Assembly: GCA_002085155.1 (NCBI GenBank)
Contig: NASX01000011.1
Location: forward strand, 1 to 64,000
Reading direction: 5' to 3'
DNA: 64,000 nucleotides
From: Sorangiineae bacterium NIC37A_2
GTDB lineage: Bacteria > Myxococcota_A > Polyangia > Polyangiales > Polyangiaceae
The notes beneath the pieces were generated by a model. The model did not search any database, was not told the origin of the DNA, and worked only from the letters and a program-made list of their open reading frames with translations. Numbering within the stretch: position 1 is the stretch's first letter; each line of letters opens with the position of its first letter. The position numbers were made by a program, and so were the translations under genes. This document shows, one piece after another, positions 43,505 to 52,232 of this stretch.

Positions 43505-44968
43505 ATGTTCAAGACCATCGTCGTAGTCGACGGCGACGATATCCCCGAGTCGATCGACGGCGCTGAGGTCATCCGATTCGAACAATACCTCTCCGAGTAC
43601 CCCAAGCGAGGAGAACCTCCCACTCGGATCATCAACCTCTGTGACACGAGCCTTTACCTGAGCCGTGGTTACTACTGTTCGCTGCTCGCCGAGGCGCGAC
43701 AGCACAAAGTACTCCCGAGCGTCGGGACCATCAACGATCTGCGCCGAAGGTCGGACGGCACGGGGCTCACCTTCTCAGTCTCCCTTGGCCAAGAGATTCT
43801 TCAGGAGCTCCCGTCAGGCACAGAGCATGAGTTCTTCGTTTTCTTTGGCGTCACGGAGCTCGCTCTGTGGCAGAAGGTAGCCCGACAGATCTTCGCCAAA
43901 TATCCGGCGCCCATCTTGCGAGTCTCGGTGCGCCGGGGGGAACACGGAGCTAAGGTCGAGCTCGCCCGCTCGGGGTATTCTGACCTCTCGTCCGAGCACA
44001 AGGAGGCTTTCCTGAAGCAGCTCCAGCTCCACACCGGAAGGGCCTGGAGAGCCCCGAGCGCCAAGCAAAGGACGCGCTGGGACCTCGCGATCTTGATCAA
44101 CCCGGACGAGTCGCATCCTCCGAGCGATCGGGAGGCCCTACGCCTCTTCGTCAAGGCGGCGCACAAGGTCGGCATCAACGCCGAGCTCATCACGAGCCAC
44201 GACCTGGACGCGATTGGCGAATACGATGCTCTCTTCATCCGCGAGACGACCGCCATCGACCATCACACTTACGCGGCCGCGCGCCGCGCAGAGCAGGAGG
44301 GACTCGTGGTCATCGACGACTCTACGTCCATTCTCCGCTGCTGCAACAAGATCTTCCTCCACGACGCCTTCACCTACAGCGGCGTCCCCTCGCTCAAGAC
44401 CGTGATCGTGAGCGAACGCACAGAGAAGGAGGTTGAGCGCCTTGAAAAGGCTTTCGACTACCCGATCGTGCTCAAGGTCCCGGAGGGCTCCTTTTCGCTC
44501 GGCGTCTTCAAGGTTCAGGACCGGGCGGAGCTCGTCCAGAAACTCGACGAGCTCTTGCAGAAGACCTCGCTCGTTTTAGCCCAAGAGTATCTCTATACGG
44601 CCTTCGACTGGCGCATCGGGGTGCTCGCAGGACGGCCGCTCTACGCCTGCCGTTATCACATGGCGCGCAACCACTGGCAGATCTTCAACCACAGGTCCCG
44701 TCGCCACAATTTCGGAGGCTGTGAGACCCTGCCGACCTTCGAGGTCCCCCGAGCTGTGGTGAGCGCGGCGCTCAAGGCCTCCAAAATGATCGGGCGCAGC
44801 TTATATGGCGTCGACCTGAAACAGCGGGACGACGAAGTGTTCGTGATCGAGGTGAACGACAACCCAAACATCGACCACGGATATGAGGATCGCTACCTCG
44901 GCAATGAGCTCTACATGCAGGTCATGGCGGAGTTCAGCTCGCGGCTCGAGTCCCGCGGGCGGGCCTAA
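43505..44968 (+). CDS. RimK-like ATP-grasp enzyme with RLAN domain
   Basis: About 487 residues from ATG 43505. Residues 1-190 form the RimK-like ATP-grasp N-terminal (RLAN) domain: TRIINLCDTSLYLSRGYYCS, and SVGTINDLRRRSDG. The ATP-grasp domain follows, beginning LAILINPDESHPPS. Its ATP-binding lysines and glycine loop are in PIVLKVPEGSFSLGVFKVQD. The metal-binding end is VFVIEVNDNPNIDHGYED (E-x-N). Such enzymes join an amino acid, often Glu, to a protein or peptide carboxylate. The RLAN domain may bind the acceptor. No obvious substrate peptide is encoded adjacent. Confidence 0.88.
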   Translation: MFKTIVVVDGDDIPESIDGAEVIRFEQYLSEYPKRGEPPTRIINLCDTSLYLSRGYYCSLLAEARQHKVLPSVGTINDLRRRSDGTGLTFSVSLGQEILQELPSGTEHEFFVFFGVTELALWQKVARQIFAKYPAPILRVSVRRGEHGAKVELARSGYSDLSSEHKEAFLKQLQLHTGRAWRAPSAKQRTRWDLAILINPDESHPPSDREALRLFVKAAHKVGINAELITSHDLDAIGEYDALFIRETTAIDHHTYAAARRAEQEGLVVIDDSTSILRCCNKIFLHDAFTYSGVPSLKTVIVSERTEKEVERLEKAFDYPIVLKVPEGSFSLGVFKVQDRAELVQKLDELLQKTSLVLAQEYLYTAFDWRIGVLAGRPLYACRYHMARNHWQIFNHRSRRHNFGGCETLPTFEVPRAVVSAALKASKMIGRSLYGVDLKQRDDEVFVIEVNDNPNIDHGYEDRYLGNELYMQVMAEFSSRLESRGRA

Positions 44969-45082
44969 GCCGGGGGCCCCCGGCGGGGACCCCGTGGGGC
45001 TGGCCGTTTGCTGGCAAAATCGCGAATTCTGTGAGAAAACGCCGGCAGCGGGCTGAGACCGCGGGCAAGCGGAGGTAGAGCG

Positions 45083-46618
45083 ATGCGGCTGGGAATCGAC
45101 TTCGGAACGACGCGGACTGTTGTAGCGGCAGTGCGAGGAGGCCGATATCCGGTAGCGAGCTTTCAGACTGCCGACGGTTTTACCGAGTACCTTCCCGGGT
45201 GGGCTGCCTTTGAAGAGGGCCAGCTGCAGCTCGGGGCGGACGTCGCGGTCTTGCCGGGGATCCCCCTGGTTCGTTCCGTGAAGGCGACGATCACCGGAGC
45301 AGCACCGGACGAGACCGTGGCGGCGCTGCCGGGTGGGCGGTACTCGGCCCTCGAGCTGCTCACGCGCTACTTGGTCCACGTCCGCCAAATGCTCATCGAT
45401 CGGAGCAACCTGGACATCGATCCGGGGGAGGAGCTCGAGGCCATGATCGCCGTGCCCGCCCACGCGAGCACGCGTCAGCGTTATCTCACGATCGAGGCCT
45501 TCTCGAGGGCGGGATTTACGGTGGCAGGGCTCGTGAACGAGCCGACAGCGGGAGCGATCGAATACGCGCGCCATACCCTGGGAGCGCTCTCTCCCCGCAG
45601 CCAGAAGCGCTACGTGGTTGTTTACGACTTGGGCGGGGGGACCTTTGATACCGCCGCGGTCTCCCTCGTCGATCGCCATTTTGATCTCCTCGGCTCTGAG
45701 GGAATCGCCCGCCTCGGGGGCAACAACTTTGACGAAGTCCTGGCGGACCTGGTCCTCGAGGAGCTCGGCCGCTCTCAGGAAGAGGTCGGCGAGCGCACCT
45801 ACGCTCATCTCCTCGAGCGCTGTCGCCTCGCGAAAGAATCTTTGAACCCCTCGTCGCGTCGGGTCTTGGTGGACGTCGCCGAGCTGTTCCCGGTCGACCA
45901 AGTCGTCGTGAACACTTCCGAGCTCTACCAGCGCACGACGCCGCTCATCGAGCGCACCCTGGGCGCGGTTCAGTCGATCCTCGGCGCGCTCGTCGAACAC
46001 GGGATCGACCCGGAAAATCCCCGCGAAATGGGCGCGGTCTACCTGGTCGGAGGCAGCGTCCAGTTCCCCGCCGTCCAGCGCCTGCTCCGCACCCGCTTCG
46101 GACGGAAGGTCCAGCTCGCCCCCCAGCCCCACGCGGCGACCGCGATCGGTCTCGCCATCGCGGCGGACCCGAACGCCGAGATCTTCGTGCGCGAAGTTCC
46201 CACGCGCCATTTTGGTGTGTGGCGCGAGGGAGATCTCGGGCGCGAGAAGATCTTCGACCCGATCATCGAAAAGAGGATCGGAGACGAACCCCAGGGACCA
46301 GTGCGTGTGGAGCGCGTCTATCACCCGGCTCACGCCGTCGGGCGGCTGCGCTTCGTCGAGTGTACGGCGCTCGGAGAAGACGGCCAGCCTCAGGGAGAGG
46401 TGACCCCTTGGGAGACGATCCTGTTCCCTTACGATCCTGCGCTCGCGGATCGGGCCGATTTGGAGCCATTTTGTGGCGGTCGCGGCCCCTCCGAGCTCCA
46501 GGAGGAAATCGTCGAGACCTACGAGTACACCCCTTCCGGCTTGATCCGCATTGCGATCGAGAACAGGACTCGCGGCTATCGTCGCGAGTACGTGCTCGGT
46601 TCGAGCGCTCACTTGTGA
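45083..46618 (+). CDS. Hsp70-like chaperone with shortened C-terminus
   Basis: 511 residues preceded by GGAGGTAG. The actin-fold nucleotide-binding domain has phosphate-1 LGIDFGTTRTVVAAV, phosphate-2 [17 protein letters not shown] and adenosine motif VYLVGGSVQFPAVQR. The inter-domain part and the C-terminal 130 residues form a short beta domain (AVGRLRFVECTALGEDGQPQ, GLIRIAIENRTRGYRREYVL) without the helical lid of DnaK. It resembles the lidless Hsp70 homologues of actinobacteria and deltaproteobacteria. There is no J-domain or GrpE partner alongside, so it is unlike the HscA in the ISC operon. A DUF456 gene starts about ten bases downstream. Confidence 0.88.
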   Translation: MRLGIDFGTTRTVVAAVRGGRYPVASFQTADGFTEYLPGWAAFEEGQLQLGADVAVLPGIPLVRSVKATITGAAPDETVAALPGGRYSALELLTRYLVHVRQMLIDRSNLDIDPGEELEAMIAVPAHASTRQRYLTIEAFSRAGFTVAGLVNEPTAGAIEYARHTLGALSPRSQKRYVVVYDLGGGTFDTAAVSLVDRHFDLLGSEGIARLGGNNFDEVLADLVLEELGRSQEEVGERTYAHLLERCRLAKESLNPSSRRVLVDVAELFPVDQVVVNTSELYQRTTPLIERTLGAVQSILGALVEHGIDPENPREMGAVYLVGGSVQFPAVQRLLRTRFGRKVQLAPQPHAATAIGLAIAADPNAEIFVREVPTRHFGVWREGDLGREKIFDPIIEKRIGDEPQGPVRVERVYHPAHAVGRLRFVECTALGEDGQPQGEVTPWETILFPYDPALADRADLEPFCGGRGPSELQEEIVETYEYTPSGLIRIAIENRTRGYRREYVLGSSAHL

Positions 46619-46628
46619 GAGGAACGTC

Positions 46629-47117
46629 ATGACCGGCGCCGATATCTTCCTCACCGTGCTCGGCGTCCTGCTCGTCCTGGCCGGCCTCGTCGGGACATTG
46701 CTCCCGATCCTTCCGAGCACTCCCTTTGTCTTTCTCGGCCTTTGGCTCATCGCCTGGGTCGATGACTACGCCCACGTCGGGCCTTTGGTGCTGTGGATCC
46801 TGGCCGGGCTCACGGTCCTGACCTTGGTGCTCGATTTCGTAGCGGGGATTTTAGGCGCGGAGCGGGTGGCGGCGAGTCGCGCGGCGCTCGTCGGGGCCGC
46901 TCTCGGTTCGGTGGTCGGGATTTTCGGCGGGTTTTTGGGGGTGATCCTGGGGCCGCTTTTGGGCGCGGCGCTCGGCGAGCTTTACGCGCGGAGCGACATG
47001 ATCCGGGCCGGGAAGGTCGCGCTCGCCACTTGGATCGGAATGTTGCTCGGCGCTCTGGCGAAGGTGGCCATCGCTATCGTGATGGTGGGAATCTTCCTTG
47101 TGGCCTGGATCTTCTGA
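46629..47117 (+). CDS. DUF456 family membrane protein
   Basis: About 162 residues from ATG 46629. Hydrophobic throughout: FLTVLGVLLVLAGLVGTLLP, FVFLGLWLIAWVDDYAHVGP, LVLWILAGLTVLTLVLDFVA and the glycine-rich VGIFGGFLGVILGPLLGAAL. The pattern G-G-x-x-G-x-x-x-x-G-P with PILPSTPFVFLGL is diagnostic of DUF456. Function unknown. It follows the Hsp70 stop by ten bases and ends 130 bases before a convergent gene. Confidence 0.88.
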   Translation: MTGADIFLTVLGVLLVLAGLVGTLLPILPSTPFVFLGLWLIAWVDDYAHVGPLVLWILAGLTVLTLVLDFVAGILGAERVAASRAALVGAALGSVVGIFGGFLGVILGPLLGAALGELYARSDMIRAGKVALATWIGMLLGALAKVAIAIVMVGIFLVAWIF

Positions 47118-47247
47118 GGGAACGGAGCTTTTCGGTTCGGCCTTGTCGAGCGCGAACGTTCTGAGCGAGCCGGACAAAGCGAAGGCCATCCCGAGTTGGC
47201 TCAGGATGGCCCGTCGTTTTGCGAGCACCGCCTTGGGCGACGATGGT

Positions 47248-47859
47248 CTAGGCGAGCGCGCCAATAGGCACGCCCTCGGCTTTGAGCAGGCGGCCGAGAT
47301 AGTCGGAGCGGGACTCGAGCCAGCGTTCAAGCAGGAGCACCATGTCCTTCGAGGTCCGCATGGCGCGGATCGCCATCGTGTCGGCGACGTTTCGGAGGAA
47401 GAGCATGAGCTCCGTGAACGAGGAGGCGAGCTCCGCGAGGACATCCGCCTGAGGGCTGGGGGACTCAAGGCTCAGGGCCGTGGGCCCTGGCATCAGCGAG
47501 GCCGCGAGTCCGTAGGCCCGCTGACCGATGCGGACGACGTAACCGTCGTCGAGGCCCGAACGAGCGAGATGAGGCTGGTAAAGGCCGCCGAGCAAGAGGA
47601 CGCCGTCGCCGAGCTTCCGCAAACGTTCGAAGCGGACGGCGCGGGCGGCCTGGAGCGCCTCGGCCAGCTGGAGCGCGAGGGGCGCGCCCACCGTTTGTTC
47701 GATCGGGGAGCCGGGCAGCGCAGTCTCCGTCAGGAGCCCGAGGACGTATTCGCTCATGACGGGATCCGGGGGCCGGGCGCTGCCTTTGGCGGTGTCTTCG
47801 ATCACGTCACGAAAGTAAGAGGACCAATCAGCCTCGAGACTCAAGGTATGTTCTGCCAC
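47248..47859 (-). CDS. Conserved hypothetical helical protein
   Basis: 203 residues from a GTG with a good ribosome binding site (AAGGAGG seven to nine bases upstream). Mostly helical with no export signal: DWSSYFRDVIEDTAKG, GAPLALQLAEALQAARAV and AELASSFTELMLFLRNVADT. No family recognised. The strong ribosome binding site and absence of low-complexity composition support it as a real gene. It follows the Lhr gene on the same strand, 60 bases apart. Confidence 0.7.
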   Translation of the reverse strand: MAEHTLSLEADWSSYFRDVIEDTAKGSARPPDPVMSEYVLGLLTETALPGSPIEQTVGAPLALQLAEALQAARAVRFERLRKLGDGVLLLGGLYQPHLARSGLDDGYVVRIGQRAYGLAASLMPGPTALSLESPSPQADVLAELASSFTELMLFLRNVADTMAIRAMRTSKDMVLLLERWLESRSDYLGRLLKAEGVPIGALA

Positions 47860-47919
47860 AAAGAACCTCCTTCACTGCGCCCGAGGTCCGGTGTACGAAA
47901 ACCCCGGCACGTTATCTTT

Positions 47920-50900
47920 TTAGACTAACAAATTCTGCGCTCCTTCGCCAAGGCCTCTCCTCGGAGGATGCAGCCGTCCTTTTCGCACAGCGGTTTCCAC
48001 CTCGTTTCGAACGAGAGAAGAAGCTCCTTCTCGCTCGAAAATTTGAATGGTGGAGCCCTCGTAAGTGGCGACAAGTCGTCCGCGCGAAAGAACGAACCCG
48101 CGTCCAAGTAGGCGTGGAAGTCGCACATCCTCCGTCAGAACCCCTACCAAGTTCAGGGGATCGACCGCGGAGAGGCTGACGAGCTGGGACTCTTGGCTCG
48201 CTTCTGGGACCTGCTTTCGGAGCAGCGGAATCGCATCAGACAGGGCGAACTGTTCCCCCGGGATGCCTGCCACAAAACGCCCACCGCGAATTTCTCCGCG
48301 GGCTTCGAGCCGATGGAACTCGCGGATGAGCTCCCGATAGGGGGGAAGGTCGCGCTCCCGGGTCAGGAGGGGACGGGTGACCACGCCCCAGCGCCGGAGA
48401 AGGACGCGGCAGAACTCTTCGACGCTATGCGCCGGTTCGGGGTCGGTCTCAGGGCGGAGCAGCGAGATGCGCCCGATGCTCTCGAGTCCGCGGTGAGTGC
48501 CTCGGGCTCGACGATTGCGCCGCTCTCGTTCGGCGGAGCTTTGAATCAAGAGGCGCAATCCGAGGAAGGAATCCGTTGTCACCGCCCCCGCCGCGGCCAG
48601 CTCGCGCAGGGCCGACTCGAACTGGGCTGTTAAGAGCCCTGTCCCTTTCTGGATTTCGAAGGCAAAAGAGGCCCCTCGCTCCTTGAGGAAGGCGACGATC
48701 CGAGACGCGTCCGCTCCGAGCGCTTCGGGCGTCTCGGTGCGCGGCATGAAGGAAGAATCCCGCGGGAGTAAGAGGACCTGCGTCGTCTTCAGGGGCGCTC
48801 GCGCCTTTCCTCCGACGCTGCGCCAGACAAACTCGCCGCTTTGGCAGAGCAGGTCGAGGTAGCCGGGGCTGTAGTCGGCGACGCGCGCGGGAAGGATTTC
48901 CTTCTCCCAGGCCGCGGCTGGTGCGCTCACGCCCTCGAGCTGCAATAGGACCTGTCTCGTTCCTTCGACGCCTCTCTTCTTCGCGCCTTCGGTCACCCCC
49001 TGCCACTCGCTCAAAAAAGCGAGGTAACGAACGATGCTGACGGGCTCGATACGTTTTCGGAGCTCGGTGACGGTTCTCCTGTGGATGCGCGCCAGGATGC
49101 GCCGCTCGCAGAACTCTGTGGCACGAGGGCGATCGGTGCGGAAGCTGCCGCGGAGCACGATGCCTTCTGCTTCCAGCTCTCCCAAGGAAGCAAGCGCCTC
49201 CTCCTCGCTCACGCGGAGGGATTCTGCGGCCTCGTCGGCCGTGATGGGACCGACGATTTCGAGCCGATTGCGAAGCAGAGAGGCCCGCGCGCGGGCCTGG
49301 TCCGCCTCGTCTCTCTGAAGGGGCTCAGGGCGGCGCCCAGTCCAGGTGGCGCCCGGGTGTACCGCAGCGAACTCTTGGCTGCGCTCTCGGGCGACCCAAA
49401 AGACGGCGCCTTTTGCGCTCGCGCGTGACGCGCGGCCGAGCCCTTCGAGGCGCTCAAACCACTCTGTACCCCCGGGGAGCGCCTCACCTTCCTCGGCGCG
49501 GAGGTAACCGTAGAGGCAGAGGGTGTCATGGAGCTCTTCCTCGTCGCGGGGAGCCGGCCAGATCTCGCTCTTGACCTCTTCGATGGCTTCTTGGCTGAGG
49601 GAGGCGGAGCCGAGCTCGGGCCCCGTGAAACGCCTGAGCTGGACCGCCTGGGTCCGCCGCTCCTCGATCGGCGCATCGTCGAGGAACGCGTAGGGGCGAG
49701 CTGTGAGAATTTCATGAGCCGCGGGGGAAGGCTCCGTCACATCGCGTGCGAGCGCTCGGATGCTGCCACCTCTGAGGCCCCGCAGGACCGCCAAAAAACC
49801 TTCCGCGTCCATCGCCTCGTGGAGCGCGTCGAAAAGGGTCTGCTTGACGAGGGGATGATCCGGGATCTCGCGGTCACCTTGGATATTTTCGAGGCAAGCG
49901 ACCTGATCGGGGAAACATGTGGCGAGCAGGTCGTCGGCGTCCATGCGCTGGAAGCGGGGCGGGACCTTTCGTCCCCCGCGGAAGCGCAGGATGGACAAGG
50001 CCCTGGAGGCGTTCCAGCGGAAGCGCGTTTGGAACAAGGGAGCGTCGAGGGTGGCTTGTTCGAGCACCGACAGAGCGCTCTCCGGGTGCAAGAACGAGAA
50101 CAGCTCCTCGAGCGGGAAGGAGTGCATGGGGCCGAGGGAGAAGACAATCGCGTCGTCGCCTGCGGCGGCCTGGAGCTCGACGTTGAAGCTGCGACAGAAG
50201 CGCTTACGGAGCGCAAGGCCGAGAGCCCGGTTGATGCGGGTGCCGAAGGGCGCGTGTAAGACGACGTGCATCCCGTCGGTCTCGTCGAAGAAACGCTCCG
50301 CGATGAGCTGCGTTTGGGTCGGCAGCGCGCCGAGCGCTCGCTTGGTGGCGAGCAAGTAGAGGACCACCTCTTCGGCGACTTTCGGATCGACTCCCGCGCG
50401 GGCGGCGAGCTCGCTCGCAAGTCCGGTGTCCTTTTCGCGTTCGTCCACCCATGCGCGCAAGATGGAAACGGCGCGAGAGAGCTCATCGCTGCGCGCGGGA
50501 GCTTCGCCGATCCAAAATGGAATGTTCGGCGGTTGACCTTGAGCGTCCGCGACCCGGACCACTCCTGGCAAGACCTGCAAGATGCGGTAACTCGAGTTCC
50601 CGAGCTGGAACACATCCCCGCCCATGGCTTCGACAGCAAAGTCCTCGTGGACAGTGCCCACCATGAGATTGTCAGGATCGAGGCGCACCTCGTAGTCGAA
50701 GGAGTCGGGGATGGCGCCACCGTTCGTGATGGCGGTCAAACGAGCGCCGCGACGACCCCGGAGAACGTCGGAGGTCGAGTCGTAGTGGAGATAGGCAGCG
50801 CGCCGTCCGCGCTCGGTGGTGAACCCTTGAGAGAGGAGTTCGACCAGAGCGTTGAAGGTCTCCCTTGTGAGCTCTCTGTACGGAAGCGCTCGCCGAAACA

Positions 50901-52212
50901 GCTCGAACAGGTCGGTGACCGAGCGCGGCGCGGCGGCGACCTCCGCGACCATTTGCTGCAACAGAACGTCGAGGGGCCCCGGGGGGACAGCCGTCTTGTC
51001 GAGGTCGCCCCGGTGGATGGCTTCGAAGAGGGCGACACTCTCGACGAGATCGTCGCGCGAAAGGGGGAAGAGTCGTCCTTTGGGGACGCCGCCGACTCGA
51101 TGACAGGCGCGCCCGACCCGCTGCAAGAAGGTTGCGATACGCCCGGGTGAGCCGATCTGGCAGACCAGCTCGACGTCGCCGATATCGATGCCGAGCTCGA
51201 GGGACGCGGTCGCGACGAGGACCTTGAGCTCTCCGCGCTTCAGGCGCCCCTCCGCGTGGGCCCGGCGCTTTTGGGACAGGCTCCCGTGGTGACAGGCGAC
51301 GGAGCTCTCACCGATGCGTTCCCCGAGGTGGCGCGTGATGCGCTCGGCGAGCCGTCTGGTGTTGGTGAAGACGAGGGTGGTCCGATGCTCAGCGGAGAAG
51401 GCGGCGAGACGGTCGTAGATCTCGTTCCAACCGTCCGCGCTCATGACCGCCTCGAGGGGAAGCTCCGGGGGGACGATCGCGATGTCGAGCTCTCGGGGGC
51501 CCGTCTCGTCGACGATGGTAGGCGCGGGGCGCGCATTTCCGACCAAGAACTCGGCGACCACGTCGACGGGACGTTGGGTCGCGGAAAGGCCAATGCGGCG
51601 CGGCTTTTTCCCGCGCTCGGCGAGGGTCAGAGCGTCGAGGCGCTCCAGGGAGAGGGCGAGGTGGGCCCCTCGCTTGTTCGGGACGAAGGCGTGAATTTCG
51701 TCGATGATGACCTGCTCGACCGTTTTCAGGCTGGCTCGCCCGCTCTCGCTCGTTAAAAGGATGTAAAGGGACTCGGGGGTTGTGATGTAGATGTGGGGAG
51801 GACACTTCGCCCGGCTGGCGCGGTCCTTCATCGACGTATCGCCCGTCCGAGCGAAGGTCGTGATGCGCGCCGGGGAGAGACCGAGAGCTTCGAGCTCGCG
51901 GGAGATCCCAGCGAGCGGCTCGATCAGGTTCTGCTCGATGTCGGTGACGAGCGCCTTGAGCGGCGAGACGTAAAGCACGCGCGTCTCGTCGGGGAGCTGT
52001 CCTCCCGGGGAGCGAAGCCCCTCTTCGATGAGGTCGTTCACCGCGGACAAGAAGGCGGCGAGCGTCTTCCCGGAGCCCGTCGGCGACAGGACCAAGACGT
52101 CGCCTCCCTCTTGAATTTTCGGCCAGGCGCGGGCCTGAGCCGAAGTCGGGCCCGCAAAGCGACTTTCGAGCCAGCGGAGAGTGGCCGGATGAAACGAAAA
52201 GTCGCGCTTCAT
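47920..52212 (-). CDS. lhr: Lhr-type large DNA helicase
   Basis: 1430 residues, the full Lhr length. Superfamily 2 motor motifs are present: Q region TSAQARAWPKIQEG, Walker A VLSPTGSGKTLAAF, motif Ia VLYVSPLKALVTD, motif II DEIHAFVPNKRG, motif III GLSATQRPVD, motif V VATASLELGIDIGDVELV and motif VI FLQRVGRACHR. A winged-helix and beta-sheet core follow, and the C-terminal third carries the Lhr-CTD part with a wHTH tandem (VVTRPLLTRERDLPPYREL, then RGGRFVAGIPGEQFALSDA). Lhr translocates 3' to 5' on ssDNA and helps repair crosslinks; Lhr-CTD has uracil-glycosylase activity in some homologues. A chromosomal copy, not the BREX remnant at 10 kb. Confidence 0.95.
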   Translation of the reverse strand: MKRDFSFHPATLRWLESRFAGPTSAQARAWPKIQEGGDVLVLSPTGSGKTLAAFLSAVNDLIEEGLRSPGGQLPDETRVLYVSPLKALVTDIEQNLIEPLAGISRELEALGLSPARITTFARTGDTSMKDRASRAKCPPHIYITTPESLYILLTSESGRASLKTVEQVIIDEIHAFVPNKRGAHLALSLERLDALTLAERGKKPRRIGLSATQRPVDVVAEFLVGNARPAPTIVDETGPRELDIAIVPPELPLEAVMSADGWNEIYDRLAAFSAEHRTTLVFTNTRRLAERITRHLGERIGESSVACHHGSLSQKRRAHAEGRLKRGELKVLVATASLELGIDIGDVELVCQIGSPGRIATFLQRVGRACHRVGGVPKGRLFPLSRDDLVESVALFEAIHRGDLDKTAVPPGPLDVLLQQMVAEVAAAPRSVTDLFELFRRALPYRELTRETFNALVELLSQGFTTERGRRAAYLHYDSTSDVLRGRRGARLTAITNGGAIPDSFDYEVRLDPDNLMVGTVHEDFAVEAMGGDVFQLGNSSYRILQVLPGVVRVADAQGQPPNIPFWIGEAPARSDELSRAVSILRAWVDEREKDTGLASELAARAGVDPKVAEEVVLYLLATKRALGALPTQTQLIAERFFDETDGMHVVLHAPFGTRINRALGLALRKRFCRSFNVELQAAAGDDAIVFSLGPMHSFPLEELFSFLHPESALSVLEQATLDAPLFQTRFRWNASRALSILRFRGGRKVPPRFQRMDADDLLATCFPDQVACLENIQGDREIPDHPLVKQTLFDALHEAMDAEGFLAVLRGLRGGSIRALARDVTEPSPAAHEILTARPYAFLDDAPIEERRTQAVQLRRFTGPELGSASLSQEAIEEVKSEIWPAPRDEEELHDTLCLYGYLRAEEGEALPGGTEWFERLEGLGRASRASAKGAVFWVARERSQEFAAVHPGATWTGRRPEPLQRDEADQARARASLLRNRLEIVGPITADEAAESLRVSEEEALASLGELEAEGIVLRGSFRTDRPRATEFCERRILARIHRRTVTELRKRIEPVSIVRYLAFLSEWQGVTEGAKKRGVEGTRQVLLQLEGVSAPAAAWEKEILPARVADYSPGYLDLLCQSGEFVWRSVGGKARAPLKTTQVLLLPRDSSFMPRTETPEALGADASRIVAFLKERGASFAFEIQKGTGLLTAQFESALRELAAAGAVTTDSFLGLRLLIQSSAERERRNRRARGTHRGLESIGRISLLRPETDPEPAHSVEEFCRVLLRRWGVVTRPLLTRERDLPPYRELIREFHRLEARGEIRGGRFVAGIPGEQFALSDAIPLLRKQVPEASQESQLVSLSAVDPLNLVGVLTEDVRLPRLLGRGFVLSRGRLVATYEGSTIQIFEREGASSLVRNEVETAVRKGRLHPPRRGLGEGAQNLLV

Positions 52213-52232
52213 CCTCTCGGCTTTACCACAGA

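Noticed and set aside
44801-46750. 649-codon open frame on the minus strand
   Set aside because: It is antisense to the Hsp70-like gene, which has all family motifs; the frame is Arg/Asp/Leu-rich nonsense from the codon bias of the real gene.
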